In this document: positions 33,892 to 47,163 of the stretch, piece after piece
How positions within the stretch are numbered: position 1 is the stretch's first letter
How the letters are laid out: every line of letters starts with the position of its first letter
Source: Apostichopus japonicus
Lineage: Eukaryota > Echinodermata > Holothuroidea > Aspidochirotida > Stichopodidae
Length of the DNA stretch: 64,000 nt
Assembly: GCF_037975245.1 (NCBI RefSeq)
Contig: NC_092568.1
Coordinates: forward strand, 20,305,001-20,369,000
Direction of reading: 5' to 3'
Program-made: the position numbers and the translations under genes
Notes under the pieces: model-generated
Database searches by the model: none
Seen by the model: the letters and a program-made list of their open reading frames with translations, nothing else
What the model was told of the DNA's origin: nothing

Positions 33892-34046
33892 ATCCTGCTG
33901 CCATCTTGGATTCCCTTCTTGTGATTAACCGGGATAAAGGTTATTCTGAGATGATGTCTCTCTCCTAATCCTTCTCTGGAATAATCTACTATTGTAGTCT
34001 CACAATTACTCTCTAACACTGCAAATCCAGCATCATTAAAATGTAT
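33892..34046 (-). CDS. Exon of an unrecognised gene (IHFNDAGFAVLES...)
   Basis: A strong acceptor (tttctcagcctgcag) and a strong donor (AGGAT then GTAAGTAC) bound 155 nt, phase 0 to phase 2. The exon encodes IHFNDAGFAVLESNCETTIV, then DYSREGLGERHHLRITFIPV, then NHKKGIQDGSR. Alternating hydrophobic residues suggest beta strands. I do not recognise the family. It can join in frame to the candidates at 35370-35432 (before) and 29.7 kb (after). Confidence 0.55.
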
Positions 34047-34049
34047 CTG

Positions 34050-35365
34050 CAGGCTGAGAAAGATGGGGAGGAAACAGAACAAAGCAAAATAAGTTGGGAG
34101 AGGGGTGGAACTTAAAAGCTTATAATTTTTGGGACCAATTTTTTTTTTAACAATACGTTAAAGATCCCCTGCTACGTCATGACTGGTTCTGAAGGAGTAC
34201 ATTTTTTTTAAATTACAACCTGCTGAAAGAGAAGTTTACGTGAAATGTGATTGGATGTAATGAATAGTCAACACTAACCTCTCCTTGACAACTAAAAGAC
34301 TAGTAAATGTAAATAGTAAAGAAACTTGTTTGATCATCTGCAACAATTTATACCGTTCACAAGTTCTTTCAACAGCAGTTTATCAACTTTGAATTCTTCC
34401 ATGATGAACCAACCATTCTTAATATTTTGAGTTTAGTCTGCAATAAGGCAATAAAGAAGAAGACTGAGTGTTTGCAACAGCATGTGAACATGTACAGACA
34501 ATGGAGTCTAGATATTCACTTTATTCTGTGATTTGTGAAATAATTTTGTTACAACTTTCAAGTGCACTCCTATATGGTGTTTTTCAAATATATTTATTTT
34601 GCAACTTTTTTTTTTTTTTGCAGCTGACTTTGATTATGTTGACACGGGCTGTAAACTGTCTGATATACCGTTTTTCTCAATTAGTTATAGCAATATTACT
34701 CCCAAAATATTACTCCCAAAAAAGTAATATTACTCCCAAAATAAATCCAACTATACATGCTCCATTAAACTTATTAAAATGATCAATGATTTTGAAAGAA
34801 AAAGGAATGTGATAGGTTTGCAAAAGTTAACTAGTAAAAGTAAATTACACCAAAGCACAATGTTGCATAATTTTAGCAACATTACTGAAAGTCACACATG
34901 ATTTTTTTTTTCTTTTCCATCTCATTTATTCAGATTGATCATGTATATATGGTACAGAGTTTTATTTACAATTAATTTTCACCTTTTCTTTGGTTTTAAT
35001 CGATGATGCATCATTGACAACACCTCTTTTGAATTATTTACAATTTTTTTCACATTTTCATATGCATAAATGCAGTACAAAGTTAATTTACAGTTCATTT
35101 TCATTCATTTACTACGATTTGGAACTGGTAATACATTATATACATATTTGCAAGAGTTGTGTTGTATTGAACACTCTTTTATACAAATAGAGGTCCTTAT
35201 ACATCTTTGTTTGAAGTTTTTTTGAAACATATATGAACGTGATTCTTTGTTATTTTCACATCTGCTTTAAGACTCGATTCAATGGAGGCATAAAGGCAAA
35301 AAAATGTGCTTGTTATTGTGCAGACAGTAGTTTTTAGAGATTAATATTTGGTTTGCTTTCTTCAC
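34050..35365. other. Non-coding stretch, intron-like
   Basis: AT-rich with T homopolymers. No exon is seen; a short tandem tattactcccaaaa repeat lies at 34694-34742. Confidence 0.4.
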
Positions 35366-35369
35366 CGAC

Positions 35370-35432
35370 CTTGTTCACTTCCTTTGCTGTAAATTTACTC
35401 AAGCAGCTCCCTGGCTTATCTCCACTTGAAAC
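35370..35432 (-). CDS. Candidate exon of an unrecognised gene (VSSGDKPGSCLSK...)
   Basis: An excellent acceptor (gtctttttttctccag) opens VSSGDKPGSCLSKFTAKEVN K. A weak donor (AACAAG then GTCGGT) would close it at 35370, phase 0-0, in frame with the exon at 33892-34046. Without the donor the frame stops after KVGEESKPNINL at about 35334, so it could be a terminal exon. Confidence 0.35.
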
Positions 35433-35779
35433 CTGGAGAAAAAAAAGACAATAAATGACCTTAAATTAAAAGGGACTTTGAATTAAGTCATAAAAGAGAT
35501 GAAATCATGCATACAGTGTCTGGAAACCTACAAAAACTACAGGACTAACTGTACAATGCAGTACAGAATTAAGCTACAGACACATCTATGGGAAATGTGT
35601 GTATTTGTGGTGAAGTAAATCTAGATCCCATAGTCAGCATAATAACAAGCATGTCCAGAAATGTAAGGTTCCATATTGCAGTGAACAATTTAACCAGTAG
35701 CGCAAAATGCCCGATCCTACACAAGGTAGCGGTATTTTACATATGAAGCATACAGTAGTATTTAATAACTGACTAACTG

Positions 35780-35835
35780 ACAGACAGACAGACAGACAGA
35801 CAAGACAGAGAGAGAGAGAGAGGTGGAGAGAGAGA
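35780..35835. repeat. (GACA)n/(GA)n microsatellite
   Basis: gacagacagacagacagaca followed by gagagagagagag. Confidence 0.9.
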
Positions 35836-36939
35836 AGTTTAGAACCTTCAAAAGTGACCACTAAAATATGCGCCATCTTTGCAGTGCCAGAATTTAGCTT
35901 ACTTTATCAGTCCTGCCCCTGTGAATGGTTTCGAGAACCATGCAAAAGTAACAAAACAAATGCCAAAATAATTTGCTCTTTGAACATGTTTTGATACATT
36001 GCATGACACATTGATTCAGTAAGTTTTATTGTCCTGGAGACAGTCACAAATTTGTCTCAATTGTAATCTGAACATTTAAACCATGATATATTGCCTCATG
36101 GGGTTCATAAATAAAGTTAACTGGCATGTGTGTTGTATGCAGCGGTACCCTGAAACAGTGTAGAGAGAGGTACACTCGATGAGAAAAATGTTTTAACCAA
36201 ATAAAACTTCAACAAGCTGTGATTTGCTTCATTCTCCTCCAATTTAGGGTATGTTGAACGATAAATTGTGAACTGTTTATATATTGCAATAACTTACTGA
36301 GTTGTGACCAGTAATTGGATAATATGTTGCAGCTGACATTAACAAAGTTGTATACATGTTTTACAGCTTACAATAACTTTTCAGATGCAACAATTTCAGA
36401 ATTTTGGTTTTAGAACCTACAGTGCTATACACGCATATATATTTGACGACCAAGATTCATTCTGGTCAAAGCACACTGGTCCCTAATTATAAGCCATACA
36501 ACTTGAAAATTTCAATTTCTACAGGTATGCACGTTGCACAACTTCACAATAGACAGGACAGTCCGGAATTTGTATACTGATTTTTCAACACTACATATGT
36601 ATATTTCAGTGTGTTATAAATGTACTGTAGTCTTATTATGGCATGCAGCTAGCTAGCTTCAATCACCAGCAATGACCTTGCCCCATGTGTCAAAGTGAGC
36701 TAAATGATGCTGTGCAAGAAGAATAAATGTGAATGCCAAAACAATTTCACTAAAAAAATGCCTAATATAGAGTTTGTGTCGTCAGTGATGAATTATTTAG
36801 CAAACAATTAAAGCCTGACCTACACTGTGTATATACTGTAGCGAAGTTAAAGAGACTCTGTGCTGTATGTATTACATTGAATTTAACTGTTTTTGATTTT
36901 GTTTGTTTGTTGTTTTGTTTTGACATCATGAACAAGGCA

Positions 36940-38617
36940 TGACCTTAAAAGTATGTACGCCATTCCCTCAAAGCTGCAGGCTCTGTTAGTATAAACCACT
37001 GATGTATATGATTTTGTTTATTTGTTGTTTTGTGTTTGTTCTTGTGCATGTAAATAATGGAGTATATATTGCTCATGAACACGTAAGGGATGATGTTACA
37101 TTAAGTCTGCCATTCCCTCAAAGCTGCAGGCTCTATTAGTCAAAACAACTTATGTACAAAGAGCTTGTTTGCTGTTTTGTGGTTGCTTAGTTTTGGTTTT
37201 GGCATGTAAATAATTGAGCTTTTCCCCATGAAGAAGGAATAATCTTACATTAAGTCTGCCATTCCATCAAAGCTGAAGTCTCAATGGTCTAAACCACTTA
37301 TGTACATGGATTTTGTCTGTTTTTTTGCTGTTTTGTAGTTGATTAGTTTTTGTTATGGCATGTAAATAATTTAGCATTAATAAGCATTATCTCATGAAGG
37401 AGGAATAATCTTACATTAAGTCTGCCATTCCATCAAAGCTGAAGTCTCAATGGTCTAAACCACTTATGTACATGGATTTTGTCTGTTTTTTTGCTGTTTT
37501 GTAGTTGATTAGTTTTTGTTATGGCATGTAAATAATTTAGCATTAATAAGCATTATCTCATGAAGGAGGAATAATCTTACATTAAGTCTGCCATTGCATC
37601 AAAGCTGAAGTCTCAATGGTCTAAACCACTTATGTACATGGATTTTGTCTGTTTTTTTGCTGTTTTGTAGTTGATTAGTTTTTGTTATGGCATGTAAATA
37701 ATTTAGCATTAATAAGCATTAACTCATAAAGGAGGAATGATCTTACATTAAGTCTGCCATTGCATCAAAGCTGAAGTCTCAATGGTCTAAACCACTTATG
37801 TACAGTACATGGATTTTGTCTGTTTTTGGCTGTTTTCTTGTTGATTAGTTTTTGTTATGGCATGTAAATAATTTAGCATTATTAAGCATTATCTCATGAA
37901 GGAGGAATGATCTTACATTAAGTCTGCCATTGCACCAAAGCTGAAGTCTCAATGGTCTAAACCACTTATGTACAGTACATGGATTTTGTCTGTTTTTTGC
38001 TGTTTTCTTGTTGATTAGTTTTTGTTATGGCATGTAAATAATTTAGCATTAATAAGCATTATCTCATGAAGGAGGAATAATCTTACATTAAGTCTGCCAT
38101 TGCATCAAAGCTGAAGTCTCAATGGTCTAAACCACTTATGTACATGGATTTTGTCTGTTTTTTTGCTGTTTTGTAGTTGATTAGTTTTTGTTATGGCATG
38201 TAAATAATTTAGCATTAATAAGCATTATCTCATGAAGGAGGAATAATCTTACATTAAGTCTGCCATTGCATCAAAGCTGAAGTCTCAATGGTCTAAACCA
38301 CTTATGTACATGGATTTTGTCTGTTTTTTTGCTGTTTTGTAGTTGATTAGTTTTTGTTATGGCATGTAAATAATTTAGCATTAATAAGCATTATCTCATG
38401 AAGGAGGAATAATCTTACATTAAGTCTGCCATTGCATCAAAGCTGAAGTCTCAATGGTCTAAACCACTTATGTACATGGATTTTGTCTGTTTTTTTGCTG
38501 TTTTCTTGTTGATTAGTTTTTGTTATGGCATGTAAATAATTTAACATTAATAAGCATTATCTCATGAAGGAGGAATGATCTTACATTAAGTCTGCCATTG
38601 CATCAAAGCTGAAGTCT
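36940..38617. repeat. Satellite array, monomer 166-170 bp, about ten copies
   Basis: The anchor gtctgccattgcatcaaagc recurs at 37254, 37420, 37586, 37752, 37922, 38092, 38258, 38424 and 38590. The spacings are 166,166,166,170,170,166,166,166 bp; the 170-bp monomers carry a tacagtacatgg insertion. Two more diverged monomers precede them at about 36960 and 37108. Inner copies are almost identical and the left edge is more diverged, as expected of unequal exchange. Confidence 0.95.
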
Positions 38618-38629
38618 CTAAAAAAACAC

Positions 38630-39335
38630 TTTGCTCATTACAGTAGAGTATCTCGACATAATGTAAACAGTTATTATTATACTCAAGATTAAGATAATAG
38701 ATTACATAATTCAAGATGGACAAACCACTTAAATAGTTGATCCAATTCTATGATATGTGAGTTCTTTAGATTGTGGTACAAATTGAAGAGCAAAAACAAT
38801 GGAAATTAGCTGAAAATTAACCAAGTTAAATCTTACTTTTGAGCAGTCAAGTTGCCAGATTTAGAATGGTTATTCTTACATTATTCTTTAATATTTGGGC
38901 ATTTTCTCTCCATTTTATTAAATCAAATGAAATATGAAATCTCTTTGAGATTACATTCAATATTTCTTTAAATGGTACAAATTTGTAACCAAACTAATTC
39001 AGATTAACACACAGCACCAACTTTGGACTACTGTAAGTACAGTAGAAAACAGACACATTCCACAAACTGTTCATGCATCGTGATATAAACATAATTAAAG
39101 CACTTTACAAATTCCAATTCAATCAAGCACCTCTCCCTTCTGTCTCAAGGCCAAACACAATACTGTATGTATGTTGTACAGTATTACAATGTGTACTGTA
39201 CATGTAGAAGCTGCAGTATGTAGAAAAGTTTTCAACATGGAGTACTGTACAGTAGGCAAGTCTGTTCATGGCCTCTTTGATCACATGTGATATTTCAAAG
39301 ATTGCCCGATTAGTAGAGAACTGACTGTACAGCTT
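38630..39335. other. Non-coding stretch
   Basis: No exon is supported. Scattered gtactgtaca motifs occur. Confidence 0.4.
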
Positions 39336-39337
39336 AC

Positions 39338-39408
39338 CTTTCCTGTAGATCAATTGCTTCCACACACATAAACAATTTTACTTGGTTGAATCCACATTCA
39401 GAACAACC
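39338..39408 (-). CDS. Candidate exon of an unrecognised gene (GCSECGFNQVKLF...)
   Basis: Acceptor ccacctccctctacag and donor GGAAAG then GTAAGC bound 71 nt, the only fully open frame reading GCSECGFNQVKLFMCVEAID LQE (phase 0 to 2). An internal donor after AACCAA would give a different short frame (VVLNVDST). It has good splice sites but no family match and no certain partner exon. Confidence 0.25.
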
Positions 39409-39411
39409 CTG

Positions 39412-42400
39412 TAGAGGGAGGTGGAAAGATGAAACAAATTGATCGATAACTTTTAAGAGAGAACTTATTATATTATCAACAAAATAATATCAATCTAAAG
39501 GCATGGATACCACCAAAAGGCCCCAAAACTTTGGCAGTCCATGAAAAAGGCCCTACTGTACAGCATTTGTACATCTATTTACAGGAAAGTGCCACGGGAA
39601 GACACTTAAGACTGAATAAACATGAGATTAAAAAAACACAAAGAAATCATGTTTACAATTGATCCTGCAATCAAAATGAATGGTGAAAGTTTGCAAATAA
39701 GGTGATGATCTCTTTACACTGGTAGGATTTACACATACCAGCAAATCTAATAGAAACCAAGACCAAGAACAGACTTGAGACACTGGCATCATTTACCAAA
39801 GTGTTTGTATAATACACTAATGTCATAGAGCATAATACTAACACAGGTATAGACTAAGGCATAGCCCACTGTAGTCCCTGAGTATGATCGGAGAAACGTG
39901 CGGTCTTATTAAATGAATCAATTAAACTAGTCATGCTAAAAAATATACTAAATGCTGCAAAACCATAGCCAGTTAACAAAGTCAGTTCATTTGGTCACAT
40001 GAGAAATGTTTAATTAAAGCACTGGTACATCCTGGTATCTGTTGTTAAGTGTATGACTTCACAGGACAGTACCACCAGGGACTCATTTATGCAGTATCAC
40101 TATTCGAATATTTATGTCGCAAAATGTTAAGCAAAATGGTCAAATTGATATTCAAGTATGAAGATGCTTATTATATCCTTCTTTTTTTTTACTTTCGTAA
40201 TGACAACAAAATGGGTACATAAATTTGAACAATATAAAGTATTCCCTGCTATTTCAAAGGAGAAGCAAACCAAAAAATCATCTTATAATGCTTTAAATAT
40301 CATGACCACTGTATTCGATGAAACCTCTTCTAAACTGCTTTAAAGAAATCAATCTTGCTTAAAAGGGTTTAATTGAAGGTACTGCGATATGTCAGTTCCT
40401 TGATGTTAATTTTATGTCAGGGAGATGCCATGTTGATGATGTATGATGTGGTGCTAAGAGAGTTAAATAATTTTGATTTCTTCTTGGTATGCATTTCATA
40501 TTTCATAATTGTGATCTAGCAAATCCCTACTATCTTACTGTCAGAATTTGCCATTCTTGAAGCAACTTCATGTGCAAACACAACCCACTACTATTTAAGT
40601 AATTTATGTCAAGAATTCTTGGATGCATTAATCCTTGGAACATCACCTTTGATCCAAGAAGAGAAAAAACCTCAATACTCCTATTCATTCCTCGATTGGT
40701 CCAATTTTATCGTGCACCCATCTGTCTAGATTAAATGAGTCCCGAGTCTGTTTTCTTTTCGGTTTGCAATTGAAGAAGATTCTGCTAGGATTTGAAACAT
40801 CAGGCCCTCTAACCTAAATACATTTAAACTACAGTAGATCTACACATGTTTTTTTTCAGTAGATTAGCAGTTTTGTCAACATTTTTCTCTCTCTTTGATT
40901 TAAGAAACTAAGCAAAGTAATGAATCAAGAATAACATGAAATATTGGAAGAATTAACCTACTCTGTGATGTCATTTTCAGAATCTTCAGTCTAGATGTTG
41001 TTGACATTTCATCATTTCTATAAAGTTTGTCACTTTAGTGAATGATGATGCTTGTAATTGTCCATATCCACCCTTTAAATACAGTTACTTAGGTCCATAA
41101 CTTCTATTTGTCCCTATTCACGGTGAGGGGGGGGGGTCAAGTAATTGGAACCCATCAATTGTCACTTTATTTGGTAGGAAACACATATTTCACTTGCCAG
41201 ACGATCGATAAACTACAATTTGTAAATATTTCTATTTTCTACACATGAGTTTGCATTACCTGCCTGAGTCTCTTTCAAGAATCTACAAGAATCCTACAAG
41301 AATCTACTTGTAAGAAATTTAGAATCCATCTACATTACAAGAATCCTATGTATTACATCCTTCAAAGAATTTTACTCCTGATCAGGAAATAATTTAATAT
41401 TCAAATTTTGTGTACATACAGTAGCAGTTTTGAAACTCTAAAGTCTGCCTCTTTACAGTACAGGTAATAAAAGGTGCTATTGTTCCTGTGTACAATTAGT
41501 TCCTGTGTTCAAAACTAAGCTTGCACAAAGTTTGTAAGTATCTAGCAAATTGGCCCATTTTGAATATATATAGCAGTTTGCGATGTGATACTGGATAAAA
41601 AATATTTCCCTTACTAATACTATTAAAGTATGAAGAAAACATGCAAATGAGCTACTTCATACTCCAATCTATGGACATTTTTTATCACTTACAAGCCTAT
41701 ACTTGTAAGTGAACATTATTAACATGATAGTTGACAATTATACAGTAGTTATAGTCCAACATGATAAGAAAGATCATGCAAAAAAACAAACAGGTGACAC
41801 AGCTCCTAAATTATTTTGCAAAAGTATCAAAGCTTGTCAGGTAATTCACGTTAGAACAACAGTGTTACTGTACCTTAAGATATTGACATATCTTTTTGAT
41901 CCAATATCAGCAGAATTAGTAATTATCCACAGATACTGTACCTACTGTAGCTTACTGTAGCTTTGAACAGTGGATATAAAAAAAGTAATATATAGTGCCA
42001 AGGTATGACAGCTCCAGTGAAATTTCTGATAACAAGCTTCCAGTCTCCGCTGTGGACTTTTACACAGAATATAAAGCTATATATCGTTCATACCAGTATA
42101 CTGCATAACCAGATTCACGTTGATAATGATACTGAATATTTTGAGTATACTCAACGATGACTTTATATTGCATGCAACTGTGTAAAATGTTCACTTTGCG
42201 CTCACGGTGTCGATGAGCATACCAGCAAAAAAACAAGAAAACCAGAGGAAACCAAACCTCCAATCTGATGAAAGATGTGTGTAGCTTAAGCATACATTTA
42301 TATTGCAACAGGATACCACGCTAAAGAAGGTTTTAGAGATAATGTGGTGTACCACACTATCTTACAGAACATAATTAAAACTAAGAGAGAAAAAAACAAA

Positions 42401-42635
42401 GAGTTACATGCAATAGCTTTTCTAAAATTCCAACCGCCTGGTTCGTGTTCACATATTCAGTGAATGATAACTGATACTATGAGCTACAACAACTAAATGT
42501 TTCATGGAATCGGTTCGTGTTCCATGCATCGATTGAACATTGAACATAAATTTGTGATCAGTAACTGTTTTACAAACTATCAGTATTTTTAACCCATTGA
42601 GTGAACAATGCTAGATAACAAGAAGAGGAAAGCAG
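39412..42635. other. Non-coding stretch
   Basis: No exon is supported. AT-rich, with agaatctacaagaatcctac short repeats at about 41275-41345. Confidence 0.4.
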
Positions 42636-42639
42636 GAAA

Positions 42640-42955
42640 GAAAGGGGAATGGAGGAGAGGACAATGGAGGGGAAGACAATGGGTGGGGAAGACAATGGGA
42701 GGGAAAGACAATGGGATGGGAAGACAGTGGGTGGGGAAGACAATGGGTGGGGAAGACAATGGAAGGGAAGACAATGGAGGGGAAGACAATGGGAGGGGAG
42801 ACAATGGGAGGGGAAGAAAGTGGGATGGGAAGACAATGGGTGGGGAAGACAATGGAGGGGAAGACAATGGGAGGGGAAGACAATGGGAGGGGAGACAATG
42901 GGAGGGGAAGAAAGTTGGAGGGGAAGACAATAGAGGGAAGACAACTTGGTGGGGA
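42640..42955. repeat. Purine-strand minisatellite (gggaagacaatgggt/agg)
   Basis: About twenty units of 14-17 bp. The plus strand is almost pure purine with many G3-G4 runs, so G-quadruplex or triplex formation is plausible. All six overlapping ORFs here are products of the repeat and are not called. Confidence 0.95.
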
Positions 42956-42959
42956 AGAG

Positions 42960-44985
42960 AATCACCCACTTCACAGGATTAATTTGGTGTCCACATTTTG
43001 CATAGTGAGGTTTTATCATTTTGTATTCTCATGAAACACTAAAAGTAACTGTTCCAATGTGATACCAAAAACTGTACATACTACATTCTACAACTCAATG
43101 ACAATCCAGAAGTGAGTTTTGTTCCACCTTTAAATACAAATGTTACACAAACCTATACAACTATTCTAATTGACCAACTTCATAGCGAGTTCTTCACATT
43201 TCAAATTTTGTAGATATAATTACTGAACATTCAATATCACATTTGCCAAGATATTGATATTATCGGGCTGTATTGCTAGAACACAATAGAATAATAATAC
43301 CAGTTTCCACCTATAAATCTGAGCCTGTGTTATTGTATACTTATTAAAACAAACAGCATCTATACCGTACAGTGTAGTTCTATGCAAGTTATGGTCACTA
43401 TACTGTATGAATTTTTCTGTTTTCTAGTGTACCCTAAGTTCATTTGTTATTTTAGTTCCGCAGTATTGTGTGGTTTTTGTTAACACACAGTGTATGAAAA
43501 CTTAACAAATTTTGAAAACTGAATTGAATTACAGTATATAAGTTATTCATTTACCTCCAGCTAGAGTATTTACACAATGAAAGATGACCCCATCCTCATA
43601 ACTTGATATTTTTTGATATTATTATAAAAGTGCTTTTGGGTTAGCCAATTAGTTTCGTCACACATTTCAATCGACTAGGCTACTATCTTGTAAGAATCTT
43701 GAATCTAGGAAACATGCTTTTAGTTCATCCTCTACACATTCAATGACTGAAAATGTACAGTAATCTACGGTATAGAGGAAATTAATTAGATCTTCTAAGG
43801 TACACCAAAACCAACTTTTCAACCAAAATCTCATTCAAATTTATTTGAAGTCAATGTATGAAGCTTCAAATAACGTCTGGAAGAATACTAGTTAACGTTT
43901 CTAGAAAAAGTTAACGTGCATTGAGGTGCTATCAAACTCCATGGTGCAAACTGTACAGCATATCAACAGCTGAATTGTACATGTGACTCATGTACTCTGT
44001 GGTAATGTGTACAATATTATTGTGTACTGTAAACACATTCCATGACCAATAAGATATGCAAGCATGTACTGTATACTTTACCTATTGTACTGAACGTACT
44101 TGCTCAACATATGGTACCGAAATTTAAAAACTCAACCAAGCAAATCCCTGCACGGGATTACACTTGGCTGTCAGTGAAATCGTTGTGGTTTGGGGCTGCA
44201 GGCAGTGTGTAATTAATGCATGCACATACGCCAAACCAGCAGAGTTGAAGGAAAACGGTCACAGCCAAATGCATTTTATTTTGACTGGTTGATCAAGCAT
44301 CAGTTGGCAAAAAGAAAGACTCGAGCAACTCCATACTGTAAAAATTAAAGCCTTAAACAAGTTCAGTGTGGAATGTAGACTATATGAAACTTACAGAATT
44401 ACTGTAGTATACGTTACAGATCAATGCACAGGATTAGTACATGCAGTAGAAATCATATACGATCATAGACTTGATGTGCATAGGTATATGACATGTAATG
44501 TTTTACATACTAGTTCAGTTTATGGACACATAGACACAAAATTATTTCATATGGAGCAAGAGTGAGGGGCTAATGACAGGGTGGCTGCTTGTTGAGATAA
44601 GGGGGGTGGGAGATGAGGATTGTAAAAAGTTCAATATATCTGAAACTGGTTGTGTATTTTAAAACCATTTCCAAGCAGTTTCCATTCCTCAATTTGTTAC
44701 CTAAGTGGTCATTTCCATGCACGATGTCAAAAAGATGTTCACATTTTGTAAGCTTTGTGACATCGGAATATAGAGAGCACATGTAGAGACCAAATGTACA
44801 GTATGTACATCAATTACAGATGATATGCATCAATTTTATATCAATGCACAGCACTTAACACAATGCAGATATATAGATCTCTATTTTGACAGATCGGAGA
44901 AAAGTGTTGTAAGATTCATCAACAATTTCTAATTTTGCCCATTGTTATCCACATACGAGACAAAAGTTTGTGTATATATGTTATA
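42960..44985. other. Non-coding stretch with one weak exon-like frame
   Basis: At about 43558-43604 on the minus strand a frame YEDGVIFHCVNTLAG ends at a donor (GGAG then GTAAAT), but its acceptor side (aaaaaatatcaag) lacks a pyrimidine tract, so it was not called. Otherwise nothing is seen. Confidence 0.3.
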
Positions 44986-44990
44986 CTCAC

Positions 44991-45051
44991 ATAGAGATGA
45001 TACTGGTCGTTAGGGAAGAGAGAGTAACATATGAAAACATCACTTTCAGTC
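44991..45051 (-). CDS. Candidate exon of an unrecognised gene (TESDVFICYSLFP...)
   Basis: Acceptor gattatttctaag and strong donor CTCTAT then GTGAGTAT bound 61 nt encoding TESDVFICYSLFPNDQYHLY, phase 2 to 0. This is the only open frame of protein-like composition locally. It may belong to the same minus-strand gene as the 33.9 and 39.4 kb exons. No family match. Confidence 0.25.
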
Positions 45052-45054
45052 CTT

Positions 45055-47155
45055 AGAAATAATCAACCACCTTGCTGTTTGCTAAAATTAAGGTTGCAGG
45101 CAGCTCAGAACCATTTTAGCAAGTGTGCTGTTTTCCAGGGGTAGACAGTGCTCCACAGTGTATACAGCATGCAGACTTCCATGTAGGGCTTCAATATTTT
45201 GAGCAGCACTTTATTAAATTCTTTGGAAAGTTCCAAATGTTTCTGTGGGTTCTGACTTGTTGCAAGACAAAACTTTCTTTAGTGTGTCACTTTTCAACTC
45301 AATCTCACGCAACTTTTTGAATTCATACTTTGTACCTTGAGGTCTAGAAGTTCCGTAATAATTAGGACTAGTTATTTTAAAAATACACAGGATGGAATTC
45401 CTTACATACAGTGCTGGGAAATGATAGGCCAAGATACTGTAGAGAGTTCCATATGAACTACTGCACAATGTCTGACAAAATGGATGCAATGGAGGTCATG
45501 TAAGGGTAATGAAAGGCCTAAATAAATTGTTGAATGATTTCTGATTCAGTAAAATTTTGACTTGTTTTATAAATTTAAAGAAACTACGGCACTCAAACTT
45601 CAATGGATTATGAGTATTTGAAACAGAAACTTCATCTTTTGATTGTTAGCTGTCAATTTATATACAGGAATTTGAAGTTGCACATTTCTTTTATGGCCGT
45701 ACCGATGTATGATGAACTTATTGTTATGTACTGCAAGTAAAGGACTGTTCAGTTTAGCCAGTTATTAGTTTATTAAGATAATTATTTGGGGTTTTCCAAC
45801 AACAAATTTTTAGACATGGTATAAAAGTAAGGGACCAAGAGCTCCCTTTCCAGCCAACCCCATATCCCAGAGCTCTCTACCAACTTCAGGTTAAGTGATC
45901 AGAAGTCCCTGTATTTCATGTGCCGTCCCCAGATTTTATCATCTGTCTCAGAGAATATCCCAAACTTCGTAGAAAGGATTTAATTTAAGAAACGGCATGA
46001 ACATATCAAGCTTAATTATTTACGACTACAAATGCAAGCATCCAAGATCAAAACATTTGACAACTTCATAGCCTAGCTTAAATTCAGATGGAATGTTTAA
46101 CTTTTGAGAAAAAAATCATGCAACTTCTCGATTCCATAGAACCTCCAAAACTGAGAGACCCTCAAAATACTGCCTCTTCCCTTCAAACATACAGCATGCA
46201 GTTAACTGTATAAATCTTAAACATAACAATATCATGTGCCTAGTATACCTGGAAAAAATATGGCACCTTATTTAAAGGCTCCCCAGCAACAGTGAAAGAT
46301 GACCTAACCGACAAGTTTCGGGCAGGAACATGGTATTTGCCTCGCCTTTTGCCTTACTCACACATAAACAGTGCTGGTAGTACCTGACTAAGCCTAGGCC
46401 TAACTTTGGCTAGGCCTTGGCCCTAGGGCCGCCTACTTTTTCCTAGGCCTAGTTTGAAAGTCCGAATTATGCATAGTTTAACATTGTTACCATAACCAGC
46501 TTACCTTTATCAAAATATTGATTGTCTCACCTCTAATTGTCATCAACGAAATAACGTTTTTGAAACCAAAACGGAAACCAAACCATATCATTCAATGTTC
46601 ACAACTGAGTTAAACTTCGGTTTTTAGTGTTATTTCATAACATCTCTCAGTACAACTTAAAAGAACGCAAGCTGTACCGTTACAACGAGTCTACTGTTTC
46701 CATCGTTGTTGTTTGTTGAAACTTTACGGTTGAGCGCACAAAATATAAAGCCAGCTGTGAATTCTCTGATCTAACGATCATTTCAGTTGATTGTTATTGT
46801 ACGCGTGCGAAAAGAGAAAGGGGGGGGGGGTGTGAGTTGCTATAAATACGCCCAATTTGATTGTGTTGTTATATGTAGGGCCTAAATCAAAGTGGTGGTA
46901 GCGAGTAGACCGATAATCGGAAGAGAGAGGGGCTTGGGAAACTAAACTTAGACACTTGCAGAAGAACTGGGGTTAGCCTATAGTGGTGAGCAATAAAGAG
47001 GGGCCCTTCTCATTTACGAACGAGAGCGCTCTAAATGAGAGTAATATAGTGTTATTTGAGCACTTGTGAGATTTTCATGTGGCATTGGGAGACCGTGTCG
47101 CCTCGTTGGCCAATGACAACATCCTTTATAAAGATTTTATATGAAAGCTCGATCA
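45055..47155. other. Non-coding stretch; possible 5' end region near 46.5-46.8 kb
   Basis: No coding exon was accepted. On the minus strand a donor (TTAGAG then GTGAGACA at 46530) follows a relatively GC-mixed stretch that could be a 5' UTR exon of the candidate gene to the left. A ctaggcct-rich tract lies at 46390-46455. Confidence 0.25.
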
Positions 47156-47163
47156 CAAAGAGC

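Noticed and set aside
36305-36345. 35-nt exon between taatgtcag and GTAAGT on the minus strand
   Set aside because: Splice sites are acceptable, but no reading frame connects it to neighbouring candidates.
42570-43034. Six overlapping ORFs rich in Pro/Ser/Leu or Gly/Glu/Trp
   Set aside because: All come from the purine minisatellite; no splice sites, start context or domain.
45123-45320. Plus-strand frame after ttttccag (VDSAPQCIQHADF...)
   Set aside because: One acceptor-like site but no donor or partner exon; likely chance.
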